36,932 nt of DNA from Sphingomonas sp. UBA4766 (GTDB lineage: Bacteria > Pseudomonadota > Alphaproteobacteria > Sphingomonadales > Sphingomonadaceae), in NCBI GenBank assembly GCA_002403415.1, contig DHHS01000170.1, positions 1-36,932 on the forward strand, written 5' to 3'. The translations under genes and the position numbers were made by a program. Numbering within the stretch: position 1 is the first letter of the stretch; the number at the start of each line of letters is the position of its first letter. Shown one piece after another: positions 16,588-26,885 of this stretch. The notes below the pieces were generated by a model. It saw only the letters and a list, made by a program, of their open reading frames with translations, searched no databases and had not been told where the DNA came from.

Positions 16588-17237
16588 ACATGAACACACC
16601 AGGTGCAGCCGGCTGACGGCTCGACGACATGAAGGAGGTCCGCTGAGGCGGCAAAGGAATGATACAGACCAGGAAAACGGGAAGCACGATATCTTGCCTG
16701 CGGCCGCGCACAGCGGACCGCGCTCGATTGCCTGTGACGATGCCCCGTAATTCCGATAGCGACATGTGCCGCGCAGGCCAAAGTATCGCCTCGATGCAGA
16801 GCGATACCGGCCTCGATGAGCACGGAAGACTGCACGGCGTATCAGACCTGTCCAACGACTTCGCAGACCTGCGCACAAGCGCGTCGAATAGTTGGTCCTT
16901 TAGTGCTAAAGAGAGGAAACGACGATGGCGAATACTTGCTCAAAAACGAAGCCAAATAAGACGGCAAGATAAAGCGAGATTCCTCGCTGCCGGGGCGCTG
17001 CCCCTAAGTATTTGTCTGCACATTGTTTTTGGGCACTCTGCGACCGGTTTGGTGAAGTGGTCGGGTGGCGCTCGTGCCATTTTCCCGTTTCTTATCAATA
17101 CTAATATGGGTGGCACTCGGATTGGCCGGTTTCTGGCACTCCGCCGTTTGCCGCCGCCGGCAAGCCGTTGCACGCTACGCTGCTACACCACGATTTACGG
17201 TCTTGCGCAGCTAATTCCGACTCCCAATCCTTACCCC
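16588..17237. other. 650-base non-coding region between the IS110 transposase and the relaxase gene
   Basis: No full gene is supported. A tiny frame at 16925-16972 (start MANTCSKTKPNK, 15 codons) has an excellent ribosome site (GAGAGGAAA) and sits 13 bases after a perfect dyad (CTTTAG-TG-CTAAAG, 16898-16911). It may be a leader peptide or the stub of a lost gene. The right half carries the GGCACTC repeats and is the most likely place for the mobilisable element's origin of transfer and relaxase promoter. Confidence 0.5.
17032..17149. repeat. Three short repeats upstream of the relaxase gene (oriT candidate region)
   Basis: GGCACTC occurs at 17032-17038, 17112-17118 and 17135-17141. Each is followed within 2-8 bases by CCGGTTT, CCGGTTT and CCGTTT respectively. 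All are on the same strand, about 90-200 bases before the relaxase start. Repeats in this place are typical of relaxosome or repressor binding at origins of transfer. No nick site could be assigned with confidence. Confidence 0.4.
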
Positions 17238-19346
17238 ATGACAGGTGATGACGACAGCTTTCAAATCCGTCCCGGCAAGGTCCGCGATCGCGGCGCAGGC
17301 ATGGCACGAGTGGCCCGCCCGCGCCCCGTGCGCCATCGGCCCAAGAGCTTCACGGCGCAGGTCAGTCTGGCGATCCGCCGCGCTGGCGGGAACCCCAACC
17401 AGTTGTCCGGAACGAGGAAGGCAAGCGGTAGGTGCAATGCCCGCGGACGCGGTGCGAAGGTTGCTGCCGGATTGAAGGGCCGTAACGGGTGGAGCCGCGT
17501 TCCAAGCGGGGTTCGCACCCGCGCGCGGCGGGTGGCGGTGAAGGCGCGGATCGTGAAGCTCAATCCGCAGCGCGGGGGCACGCGCGGGCGGCAGTTCGTG
17601 AGCGCCAAGGCGGTGGATGCGCATCTGCGCTATCTGGAGCGCGACGGCGTCACCCGCGACGGCGAGAAGGGGCAGGTCTACTCAGCTGATAATGATGTGG
17701 CGGATGGAACTGGGTTTCTCGACCGGGGCCGCGAGGATCGCCACCAGTTCCGCTTCATCGTGTCAGCAGAGGAAGGCATAGAGCTGTCCGATTTGCGGCA
17801 GAGCACCCGCGACCTTATGGCGCAGATGGAAGCAGACCTTGGCACCAGGCTCGACTGGATCGCGGTCGATCACCACAACACCGGCCATCCGCATACCCAT
17901 ATTCTGGTGCGCGGCATCACTGATGACGGCAAGCGGCTCGACATCGCCGGGGACTATATCGCCCACGGCATCCGAGAACGGGCGAGCGACATCGTCACAC
18001 TGGAGCTGGGTCGCCAGACCGAGCAGGAGGTCAGCAGCCAGCTTGAACGCGAGGTAGATGCTGAGCGGTTTACCCGGCTCGACCGGATGCTGATAGCCGA
18101 GCAGGACGCGGGGAGCGAGTTTGCCGATCTTCGGCCCGACAAGGATATGGCCCTGACCTTGCGCCAGAACCGGGCGTTGATGATTGACCGTGCCCGCAAG
18201 CTGGAGCGGATGGGGCTGGCGACCGAGCAAACACCGGGGGTGTGGACCATCTCACCCCGCGCAGAAGCGGTACTGCGCGAGATGGGCACGCGCGGCGACA
18301 TCATCAAATCGATGCATCAGGCGCTGGACCGCGAGGGGCTGGCGCAGCAGCGGGCCTATGCAGGTTACACCGTCCACCAAGCCGCTCCGACCGAACGCAT
18401 CGTCGGGCGCGTTGTCGCCAAGGCACTGGGCAGCGACGAGCTGGGTGAACGGATGGGGCTTACCATCGATGGGATGGACGGGCGAGTTCATTACCTTGAG
18501 GTCCCGGCAGCCAATGCAGAGCACATCAGTCGGGGCAGCATCGTGGCGGTCAATCCGCCACCGAGCATCGCACGCACGGCAGATGAGAACATCCTGCAGC
18601 AGGTAGACGCCAGTGGCATCTATCGGCCATCGGCCCACATGGAATCCGTGCGCGAGACCATGCCCCGGATCGACCACGCGCGACATGTCCAGTCGCACGT
18701 TCGCAGGCTTGAAGCCTTGCGCCGCGCAGGGATAGTCGAACGCCTCGATGCTGACCGTTGGAGCGTTCCCGACGACCTGCCGGAACGCGGCCTTGCCTAT
18801 GACCGTCAGCGGTTCGGGAAAGGCCCGCGGATCGACCAGCTATCGTACCTGCCGCTCAACCGGCAGGTGCGCCATGAGGGAGCAACCTGGCTTGACCGGA
18901 CGATGCTCGAAGGCGGACGCGAGACAATGCCGCACACTGGGCTCGGCGGCGATGTCCGCAACGCTTGGGAAGCACGCAAACAGGCGCTTGCCGACATGGG
19001 CTATGTCCACGATCTTGGCGGCGGGAAGTTCCGCGCGCCCAGCGACCTGATCGGACAACTGGAGCAGGCCGAGGTCAACCGGGCGGGCAGGAAGTTTGCC
19101 GCCGAGCGCGGGCTCAGCTGGCAGCCGACCGAAACCGGTGACCGGGTCTCGGGCAAGCTTGTTGGGCAGGCACAGCTCGCCAGTGGACGGTTCGCCATGA
19201 TCGACAATGGTCTCGGGTTCCAGCTCTTCCCGTGGAACGACGCGCTCGGAAAGCGGCTTGGCCAACAGATCGACGGTATCGCCATGTCCGGCGGGGGCAT
19301 CGACTGGACGCTTGGGCGGAGCCGCAGCCGGGGGCTGGCGTTGTGA
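17238..19346 (+). CDS. Relaxase / mobilisation nuclease with DUF3363 domain
   Basis: The product is 702 residues from ATG 17238, where the family N-terminus (MTGDDDSFQIRPGKVRDRG) begins; the frame is open far upstream but that part is not protein-like. It has a basic N-terminus (to about 120), a catalytic relaxase domain (about 125-290) with the Tyr-containing HLRYLERDGVTRDGEKG stretch, and the metal-binding histidine motif DHHNTGHPHTHILVRG at about 211-225. The DUF3363 C-terminal half ends GGGIDWTLGR. It nicks oriT and stays covalently bound to the transferred strand. The gene is complete. Neighbouring repeats upstream and the recombinase downstream make it the mobilisation gene of the element. 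Confidence 0.9.
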   Translation: MTGDDDSFQIRPGKVRDRGAGMARVARPRPVRHRPKSFTAQVSLAIRRAGGNPNQLSGTRKASGRCNARGRGAKVAAGLKGRNGWSRVPSGVRTRARRVAVKARIVKLNPQRGGTRGRQFVSAKAVDAHLRYLERDGVTRDGEKGQVYSADNDVADGTGFLDRGREDRHQFRFIVSAEEGIELSDLRQSTRDLMAQMEADLGTRLDWIAVDHHNTGHPHTHILVRGITDDGKRLDIAGDYIAHGIRERASDIVTLELGRQTEQEVSSQLEREVDAERFTRLDRMLIAEQDAGSEFADLRPDKDMALTLRQNRALMIDRARKLERMGLATEQTPGVWTISPRAEAVLREMGTRGDIIKSMHQALDREGLAQQRAYAGYTVHQAAPTERIVGRVVAKALGSDELGERMGLTIDGMDGRVHYLEVPAANAEHISRGSIVAVNPPPSIARTADENILQQVDASGIYRPSAHMESVRETMPRIDHARHVQSHVRRLEALRRAGIVERLDADRWSVPDDLPERGLAYDRQRFGKGPRIDQLSYLPLNRQVRHEGATWLDRTMLEGGRETMPHTGLGGDVRNAWEARKQALADMGYVHDLGGGKFRAPSDLIGQLEQAEVNRAGRKFAAERGLSWQPTETGDRVSGKLVGQAQLASGRFAMIDNGLGFQLFPWNDALGKRLGQQIDGIAMSGGGIDWTLGRSRSRGLAL

Positions 19347-19655
19347 TGCTGATAAGCGACCAGCATCGGCGGACGCGCGTCGCCCCTCAAGACCAAGCCC
19401 TGCGGGCGGCGCTGGTCGCGCCGGTCTTGACCGCCGCCGCCCATCCGCCGCAATCGAGTTGTGCGCCGGGACGGAAGAACGCTCCTGCACCGAACCAAAG
19501 AAGGGGGCTGGGAGAGTGCCTTATGCGCTACGCTCCTATCGCCATAGTCCGCCGTTGCCCGACCATCGCCCCTATCTGTGCGCGCTGCTACGAAGCGAAG
19601 TCCGGCGTAGGCATGCGTGGTTCCGCTGGTGCCTGGAATCGCCGACTCTGGTGCG

Positions 19656-19877
19656 ATGCCCCGCAAGCTGCGTCATATTGAACCCACCGCGTCCGAGCAG
19701 CTTGAAGAACTGCTCGGCGAGCCATGGCCGTTCCGAGGCCGTCCGCCCAAGCACGACGTCGAGCGCTGGTGCGTGAAGGACGATTGGCCGGCGCAGGTTC
19801 CAGTCGCCGATGCTGAGGTCACTGTGTTCGAGGCATGGTTCGGCGATATCTTCGATGAGCTATTCGGCCCGGTCTGA
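19656..19877 (+). CDS. Small acidic protein of the mobilisable element, unknown function
   Basis: The product is 73 residues from ATG 19656 (MPRKLRHIEPTASEQLEELLGE); an in-frame GTG at 19617 would add 13 residues without a better ribosome site. It is acidic and Trp/Phe-rich toward the end (VTVFEAWFGDIFDELFGPV), with no membrane segment. I do not recognise the family. Its place between the relaxase and the HTH-recombinase pair suggests an accessory mobilisation or regulatory role. The 309 bases between the relaxase stop and this start show no convincing gene. Confidence 0.5.
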   Translation: MPRKLRHIEPTASEQLEELLGEPWPFRGRPPKHDVERWCVKDDWPAQVPVADAEVTVFEAWFGDIFDELFGPV

Positions 19878-19910
19878 CCACTCAGAATTCCATCTTTCGC
19901 TTGTGGAAGC

Positions 19911-19939
19911 TTGCGCTGAGTGCCTCAACGGAGTATATC
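19911..19939 (+). promoter_or_regulatory. Sigma-70-like promoter for the HTH-recombinase operon
   Basis: TTGCGC at 19911-19916 and TATATC at 19934-19939 are separated by exactly 17 bases, 33 bases ahead of the HTH gene start. No competing signal is better placed. Confidence 0.45.
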
Positions 19940-19971
19940 GAGTAACACCAAGGCTTTGCCATGCGAGCTTC

Positions 19972-20294
19972 ATGAACACGCCCGACATATTGGCTGCGGC
20001 GCGGCGCATCATGGCTGACAAGGAGCACACGGTGGCAGGAGAGATCACTAAAGCTGAAGGCGTGTCGAAAGCCAGCTCCTTCGGTGTTCATATCCCGCAG
20101 GAGATCGACGTGAAAGCAATCCGCGCCAAGCTTGGCATAACCCAGCACGAGTTTGCCGCAAGGTTCGGCTTTTCGATCAAGACGCTCCGGCATTGGGAGC
20201 AAAAGCAGCGCGTGCCCGAGGGCCCAACGCGCGCCTATCTTCTCGTGATCGACCGCGACCCTGAAGCGGTGCAACGAGCTTTGAGGAGCGCAAC

Positions 20295-20298
<4 letters not shown>
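19972..20298 (+). CDS. Xre-type helix-turn-helix regulator, HigA/NadS-like
   Basis: The product is 108 residues from ATG 19972. Its C-terminal half is a classic HTH (VKAIRAKLGITQHEFAARFGFSIKTLRHWEQKQRVPEGPTRAYL, residues about 48-92) of the type found in HigA/NadS antitoxins. No toxin gene stands beside it: upstream is the small acidic ORF and downstream, overlapping by four bases (ATGA), is the recombinase. It more likely acts as the element's own regulator of excision, repressing the promoter at 19911-19939. An orphan antitoxin is the alternative. Confidence 0.82.
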
Positions 20299-22004
<1,706 letters not shown>

Positions 22005-22135
22005 GCTGAGGGGAAACGGGGTTGCCGCAAGGGGGAACCGCCGCCGGTGTCGACCGAGCGCGCGGCACTAGCGCAATCGAAACGTAGTGACAAGCACCTC
22101 CTTGCGCACGCCCCAAACTCGACTAAATTGATGGC

Positions 22136-22528
22136 ATGACCCATTCATCCGATGCCCGCCCCCCCGCGACAACACCTAGCGCGACCACACTTGCCATGCC
22201 GCCGGTCGCACATGCAAGTTTTGCGATCGGCGATGTCGTGCGGCACCGCCTGTTCGATTTTCGCGGGGTGATTTTCGATGTCGACCCGGTCTTTGCCAAT
22301 AGCGAGGAATGGTATGCGGCGATCCCCGCCGATATTCGCCCGCGCAAGGATCAGCCCTTTTACCATCTGCTCGCCGAAAATGCCGACAGCACTTATGTCG
22401 CTTATGTCAGCCAGCAAAATCTGGTGATGGACGACACCGAAGAGCCGATCGACCACCCTGCCATCCCTGGCTTGTTCACCGGCTATGAGCAGGGCAAATA
22501 CCGGCTGCGGCGCGAACATCGCCACTGA
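22136..22528 (+). CDS. hspQ: Heat shock protein HspQ
   Basis: The product is 130 residues from ATG 22136; an internal ATG at 22196 would give the more usual 110. The core (ASFAIGDVVRHRLFDFRGVIFDVDPVF, EEWYAAIP, KDQPFYHLLAEN, YVAYVSQQNL) is unmistakable HspQ. In enterobacteria HspQ binds hemimethylated DNA and acts as a specificity enhancer for the Lon protease. It is transcribed alone, between the tRNA gene and a bidirectional terminator. There is no strong ribosome site at either start. Confidence 0.93.
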   Translation: MTHSSDARPPATTPSATTLAMPPVAHASFAIGDVVRHRLFDFRGVIFDVDPVFANSEEWYAAIPADIRPRKDQPFYHLLAENADSTYVAYVSQQNLVMDDTEEPIDHPAIPGLFTGYEQGKYRLRREHRH

Positions 22529-22548
22529 TCCTGCCGGCTCAGGGATGC

Positions 22549-22577
22549 AAAAAAGGGGGCCGCAAAGCCCCCTTTTT
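22549..22577. terminator. Bidirectional intrinsic terminator between hspQ and the TonB receptor gene
   Basis: GGGGGC (22555-22560) and GCCCCC (22567-22572) pair around CGCAAA. An A-run stands before the stem and TTTTT after it. The symmetrical tracts allow it to serve both converging genes. Confidence 0.88.
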
Positions 22578-22595
22578 CATCCATGCATGCAATCG

Positions 22596-25241
22596 TCAGA
22601 AATTGACGGCACCGCGCACATAGATAAAGCGGCCGTTGAACCCGAAGGGCGAGAGCGAGGAATAGGGCAGGAAAAAGCTGTTCGGCGTAAAGCCCGCCAC
22701 GGTTGGCGTGCGGTCGGGGTAAACATCGAACACATTGTCGATCCCGGCCGACAGCTCATAATGTTTGAATATCTTAGCGGTGATCTGGATATCCGTGATC
22801 CATTTTGGCGTCAGCGTCAGATCGCCCGGCTGCGAACCAAAGGCAGGGATATTGACGTTGCCATTGGTGACCGTGACCCCGCCCGACCCGGCGCTGCGAA
22901 CCCGGCCAAAGCGATTGGTCCGCAGCGCCACACTCAGATCATCGAGCGTCCAATCGAGCGCCAGGTTGAGCTTGTCGCGCGGCTGGCCATCGGTCAGGCG
23001 GAAACTCTCGGTCCGGCCAAACAGCACCGAATTGGCAAGCGACGGTATCCCAAGCACGGCACGGCTGGTGATCTGTGTATCGTTATAATTGAACCCGGCC
23101 GTCAGACGGAACTTGCCCAGCCCGAAATCGGGAAAGCGATAGGTTCCAACAATATCAACGCCTTGCGTCCGCGTATTGACGCCATTGATAAAGAAGCGCG
23201 CCGACGACACGTTGCTGATCCCATTGGCCAGCAATTGGGCCACCACTGCCGCCCCGGTGAGGTTTTCGGTTAGCACGATCCGGTTGCGGATCGCGATGTT
23301 GTAATAATCGGCAGTGATGCTGAGGCCCGGAATGAAATCGAGCGCCACGCCACCGGCATAGTTGGTGGCATTTTCCGGGCGCAGCGGTTGCGAGCCAAGC
23401 GCCCGCGCCACCGGATCGTTCACCGGGAATGTCCCGACCTCAATCAACTGCGCCACGCCGTTAATCACGACATTGTTTGTCGAGGTGGTGGCAAAAAACT
23501 GCTGCGCAAGGCTTGGCGCGCGAAAGCCGGTCGACACCGAACCCCGGATCGCCACCCCCTTGATCGGTTCATAGCGTGCCGCGGCCTTGCCGTTCACGGT
23601 ATTGCCGAAATCGGAATAGCTTTCGAACCGACCCGCCAGTTGCAGCGTCAGTTGATCGTTAATCTCTGACTCAAGCTCGACATAGCCCGACCAGTTGGCG
23701 CGATTGACATTGATGCGGTTATTGGGCCGAAAACCGGGGAAGACCTGCGACCCACCAGGCGCGTTAAAGGGTGCGACCGAAAACGGCCCGTTGATGAAAC
23801 TGGCGACGCTGCCCTCGCGGATCTGAAAGTTCTCGCTGCGATACTCCGCGCCAAAGGCAAGGCCCAACGACTTGAAAAACCCAATGTTCAGCTTGCGGGT
23901 GAAATCCAGATTTACGACATGCTGGCTCGACGACAGCCCACCCGCATCGAACCGCCGCGGGCTGTTGATCCCGCCCAGCGAGGTGTTGAAGCTGTTTTCA
24001 ACCGCATAATTCAGCTCGTTCGAGCCATAGACCAGCGACAAATCGACGGTCCATTCGCCCGGCGTCGCCTTCACGCCCCCGGCCGCTGAGATATCCTCGA
24101 TATCGCTTACGATCAGCGGCAGAAAACCGGTCGGGTAAAAGGGCACAAACGTCGTCGTCGATGCCGCAAAATCGCGGTTGCGCGGGTCATTGGCACGGCG
24201 GAAGAAACCCGCGCCGTCGCCGTCGCGGATGCCATAGCTCGCAAAGGAATAGAGATTCAGATCGGGCATCAACTCATAGCCCGCGTTCCAAAACAGATTG
24301 TAATCCACCACCTTGCCATCGCCGAAACGGTGGTTGTACCGGTCGATGGTCAGCTCGCGCGGATCGCCCACTGTCGGGAATTGCCGCCGCGGGTCGGGGC
24401 CGGACCGGTTGGTCGGATTACGATCGCGAAACTGCGCCGACAGCACGAAAAAGCCCCGGTCGCCGAGATTAAGGCCGAGCCGCGTCGCCAGCGTAAGCGT
24501 GTGACCGTCATTCAACACCCGGTCCCGCCCCGTGGTGTTGAGCTGCAAGATGTCGTTGGCCGTGCCGCCCGGCGTCGCGACGACCGGCAGCCCGTTCGCG
24601 CCGACGGCCACCCCGGTCACCTGGCTCACCCCATCTAGCCGGGTGTTGAATGCGCCATAGGTTACCGACGCGCTGATGCCGGGTTTGCGCGACAATTGCA
24701 GGTTGATGACGCCTGCAATCGCATCCGACCCATATTGCGATGCCGCGCCGTCGCGCAAAATTTCGATCCGGTCGATGGCGATCGGCGGAATCTGGTTGAG
24801 GTCGACGGCGGACGATCCGCGCCCGACCGACCCGTTCAGGTTGAGCAGCGCCGAGCTATGGCGCCGCTTGCCGTTGATGAGCACCAATGTCTGGTCAGGC
24901 GACAGGCCGCGCAACGTCGCCGGGCGCACCGAATCGGTGCCGTCGGTCAGCGAGGGCTGGGGAAAGTTGAATGAGGGCACAAGCTGGTTGAGGATCTTGT
25001 TTGTTTCGGTCGCGCCCGACACTTCCAATTGTTCGCCGCCGATCACGTCGATCGGCACGGGGCTGTCCGACACGGTGCGCCGCGCAAAGCGGCTCCCGGT
25101 GACAACGACGGAGGGCGTCTCCGCATCTTCGGCTGCATCCGGGGCCGCTGCGGGCTGGCTCTGCGCCTGCGCGGGTGCAGCAATGAGCAACGCGACGACC
25201 GAAACCGATGTCGACAATAGTCCAGCAACCAAACGCTTCAT
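22596..25241 (-). CDS. TonB-dependent outer-membrane receptor
   Basis: The product is 881 residues from ATG 25241 (AGGGGG upstream); the frame is open for 207 more codons but that part antisenses rplU and is not a leader. It has a signal peptide (MKRLVAGLLSTSVSVVALLIAAPAQAQ), a plug domain (about 45-180: SVVVTGSRFARRTVSDSPVPIDVI, DQTLVLINGKRR, VDLNQIPPIAIDRIEILRDG, GSDAIAGVINL), and then a 22-strand-type barrel ending in the aromatic residue of AVNF. It takes up a siderophore, vitamin or oligomeric nutrient using TonB energy. The ligand cannot be read; no partner genes stand next to it. It ends at a shared terminator. Confidence 0.92.
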   Translation of the reverse strand: MKRLVAGLLSTSVSVVALLIAAPAQAQSQPAAAPDAAEDAETPSVVVTGSRFARRTVSDSPVPIDVIGGEQLEVSGATETNKILNQLVPSFNFPQPSLTDGTDSVRPATLRGLSPDQTLVLINGKRRHSSALLNLNGSVGRGSSAVDLNQIPPIAIDRIEILRDGAASQYGSDAIAGVINLQLSRKPGISASVTYGAFNTRLDGVSQVTGVAVGANGLPVVATPGGTANDILQLNTTGRDRVLNDGHTLTLATRLGLNLGDRGFFVLSAQFRDRNPTNRSGPDPRRQFPTVGDPRELTIDRYNHRFGDGKVVDYNLFWNAGYELMPDLNLYSFASYGIRDGDGAGFFRRANDPRNRDFAASTTTFVPFYPTGFLPLIVSDIEDISAAGGVKATPGEWTVDLSLVYGSNELNYAVENSFNTSLGGINSPRRFDAGGLSSSQHVVNLDFTRKLNIGFFKSLGLAFGAEYRSENFQIREGSVASFINGPFSVAPFNAPGGSQVFPGFRPNNRINVNRANWSGYVELESEINDQLTLQLAGRFESYSDFGNTVNGKAAARYEPIKGVAIRGSVSTGFRAPSLAQQFFATTSTNNVVINGVAQLIEVGTFPVNDPVARALGSQPLRPENATNYAGGVALDFIPGLSITADYYNIAIRNRIVLTENLTGAAVVAQLLANGISNVSSARFFINGVNTRTQGVDIVGTYRFPDFGLGKFRLTAGFNYNDTQITSRAVLGIPSLANSVLFGRTESFRLTDGQPRDKLNLALDWTLDDLSVALRTNRFGRVRSAGSGGVTVTNGNVNIPAFGSQPGDLTLTPKWITDIQITAKIFKHYELSAGIDNVFDVYPDRTPTVAGFTPNSFFLPYSSLSPFGFNGRFIYVRGAVNF

Positions 25242-25397
25242 CACAAGCCCCCTAAAAAATCTCCAAACCCAACCCGGATTGAAGGGAAAAAACATAGACA
25301 ATAGCAATATCGTAACAATAGTGCGAAAACCGCCCGCAACACGATTGTCATGCAGCTGTTGCCGCAGCGCAACACACACGCGTTCCGCGCAACTGCC

Positions 25398-25426
25398 TTG
25401 ACAGCGCGGGGGCACTCGCCTATCGA
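25398..25426 (+). promoter_or_regulatory. Promoter of rplU-rpmA
   Basis: TTGACA at 25398-25403, a 17-base spacer and TATCGA at 25421-25426, about 60 bases before the rplU start. It is a near-consensus housekeeping promoter, as expected for ribosomal protein genes. Confidence 0.65.
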
Positions 25427-25487
25427 CGCATCCTTTCCGCGCCGGGTCTCCGCGCGCGGGGTTCGTTATTGGAAAGTGAATAAGGCC

Positions 25488-25829
25488 ATGTTCGCAGTCG
25501 TGCGCACGGGCGGCAAGCAATATCGCGTTGCCGCAGGAGATCGGATTGTCGTCGAAAAGCTCGCGGGCGAGGCTGGCGAGGTCATTACGCTGGGCGATAT
25601 CCTGTTGGCCGGTGAAGGCGCCGAGCTGACGCCGGTCGACGGGCTGACCGTGTCGGCAGAAATTGTCGCACAGGCGAAGGCGGAAAAGGTCATCGTCTTC
25701 AAAAAGCGGCGTCGGCATAATTATCGGCGCCGCAACGGTCACCGGCAGCAGCACACGATCCTGAAGATCATGGCAATCGGCGCCGCCCCTGCGGCGGTCG
25801 AGGCCGACGCCTCGGCGGCGCAGGCATAA
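25488..25829 (+). CDS. rplU: 50S ribosomal protein L21
   Basis: The product is 113 residues from ATG 25488, where the family sequence MFAVVRTGGKQYRVAAGDRI begins; upstream codons lie in the promoter region. The L21 signatures GDRIVVEKLAGEAGE and KVIVFKKRRRHNYRRRNGHRQQHTILKI are complete. The protein binds 23S rRNA in the large subunit. The C-terminus is extended by an Ala-rich tail (AAVEADASAAQA), common in this group. It forms an operon with rpmA, 24 bases downstream. Confidence 0.97.
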   Translation: MFAVVRTGGKQYRVAAGDRIVVEKLAGEAGEVITLGDILLAGEGAELTPVDGLTVSAEIVAQAKAEKVIVFKKRRRHNYRRRNGHRQQHTILKIMAIGAAPAAVEADASAAQA

Positions 25830-25853
25830 GCGGCATAGCGAGGAGCAGAGCAA

Positions 25854-26129
25854 ATGGCACATAAGAAAGCAGGCGGTTCATCGCGCAACGGTCGTGATTC
25901 GGCCGGTCGTCGTCTTGGCGTGAAGAAATTCGGTGGTCAGGAAGTGACTGCGGGCAACATTCTGGTGCGTCAGCGCGGCACGAAATTCTATCCCGGTCGC
26001 AATGTCGGCATTGGCAAGGACCACACCCTTTTCGCGCTCACCGACGGTCGCGTTGCGTTCCATGCGGGCAAACTCGGCCGAACCTTTTGCTCGGTAGATG
26101 CGCCGGAAATGGCGCTTGCGGCTGAATAA
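25854..26129 (+). CDS. rpmA: 50S ribosomal protein L27
   Basis: The product is 91 residues with all L27 hallmarks: the N-terminus MAHKKAGGSSRNGRDSAGRRLGVKKFGG reaching the peptidyl-transferase centre, and NILVRQRGTKFYPGRNVGIGKDHTLFAL. The usual two-gene operon with rplU is preserved, although obgE, often adjacent, lies 3.8 kb further on past an inserted block. The ribosome site is GAGGAG. Confidence 0.97.
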   Translation: MAHKKAGGSSRNGRDSAGRRLGVKKFGGQEVTAGNILVRQRGTKFYPGRNVGIGKDHTLFALTDGRVAFHAGKLGRTFCSVDAPEMALAAE

Positions 26130-26197
26130 CATCGGGTAACCAACCGGGTTGCCCACCAGGGCGATCCGGGGTTCCGCACAGGAACCGAACCACACAA

Positions 26198-26227
26198 GGG
26201 AGCCGGGTCACCCAGGCTCCCTTTTTT
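26198..26227 (+). terminator. Intrinsic terminator of rplU-rpmA
   Basis: GGGAGCC (26198-26204) pairs with GGCTCCC (26215-26221) around a 10-base loop and is followed by six T. A second hairpin just before it (GGTTCC 26170-26175, GGAACC 26181-26186) may help. Confidence 0.88.
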
Positions 26228-26305
26228 CATGCTCCCTCAACAATGCTGTCGCCCCGCCGTCATGTCCGCATGGCACGGCGCGACCGCCCGACGAGGAGAG
26301 TAGCA

Positions 26306-26881
26306 ATGTTCGCCCGGACCCAAAGATTGACGCTGCGCCCCGGCTGGCCCGAGGACGCGCCCGCGCTCACCGCCGCGATCGCGCATGAGGCGGTTGCGTT
26401 CCGGCTCGCGCGACTGCCCTGGCCCTATACCATCGATCACGCGCGCGAATGGCTCGCGCAAGAGTCGCGGTCGGGCGAAGTCAGCCGGGTCATTCTGGCG
26501 CATGACGGCGGCGAGGCGCGGCTAGTCGGCGGCATTGGCATCCACCCCGATGGCGACGCGCACGAGATCGGTTATTGGCTGACGCCCGATGCCTGGGGGC
26601 GCGGCTATGCGACCGAGGCCGCCCGCGCAATGCTGGGAATCGCGCGCTACGCCATGGGACTGAAGCGGCTGACTTCGGGCCATTTCATCGACAATCCGGC
26701 GTCGGGGCGCGTGCTGGCCAAACTCGGCTTCCACCCGACCGGCGTCGTCAGCCGACACTGCCTGGCGCAAGGGGTCGACAAGCCGTGCGCGACGCTGGCG
26801 CTCACCCTTGCGGCGGAGGAGCCGACTGGAACAGCAGACCGTAAGCCGACCGGTGCGGGCGGGCCGCGCCTCGCTGCCTGA
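26306..26881 (+). CDS. GNAT-family N-acetyltransferase (RimJ/RimL-like)
   Basis: The product is 191 residues from ATG 26306 with GAGGAG upstream; a further upstream start at 26243 overlaps the terminator region. It follows the RimJ-like order: RLTLRPGWPEDAPALTAAI, the beta-strands ARLVGGIGIHPDG and HEIGYWLTPDAWGRGYATEAAR (acetyl-CoA loop RGYAT), and LKRLTSGHFIDNPASGRVLAKLGF. It transfers acetyl from acetyl-CoA to an amine, probably a protein N-terminus or a small molecule. It is transcribed alone. The C-terminal 25 residues (GTADRKPTGAGG) are low-complexity. Confidence 0.88.
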   Translation: MFARTQRLTLRPGWPEDAPALTAAIAHEAVAFRLARLPWPYTIDHAREWLAQESRSGEVSRVILAHDGGEARLVGGIGIHPDGDAHEIGYWLTPDAWGRGYATEAARAMLGIARYAMGLKRLTSGHFIDNPASGRVLAKLGFHPTGVVSRHCLAQGVDKPCATLALTLAAEEPTGTADRKPTGAGGPRLAA

Positions 26882-26885
26882 TCGC

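Larger units (their letters stand above)
15303..16620 (+). mobile_element. IS110-family insertion sequence
   Basis: This comprises a complete DEDD transposase gene (15499-16587), about 196 bases of left non-coding sequence and a short right flank. The left boundary is taken from the point where the IS3 orfA stub is cut. The right boundary is approximate, since IS110 elements usually have no terminal inverted repeats and leave no clear target duplication. The long left leader marks it as belonging to the IS110 group rather than the IS1111 group. Confidence 0.7.

Noticed and set aside
16659..17237. An extension of the relaxase frame to 895 codons
   Set aside because: The added 193 codons run over the IS110 flank and the repeat region and do not look like protein; the family N-terminus starts at 17238.
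12000..17237. A left attachment site copying the tRNA-Ser 3' end
   Set aside because: I scanned for the GGGTGGGATTCGAACCC-type sequence and its parts and found only chance matches such as the one near 13765.
25242..25862. An N-terminal extension of the TonB receptor to 1088 residues
   Set aside because: It would run antisense through rplU and its promoter; the signal peptide and ribosome site fix the start at 25241.
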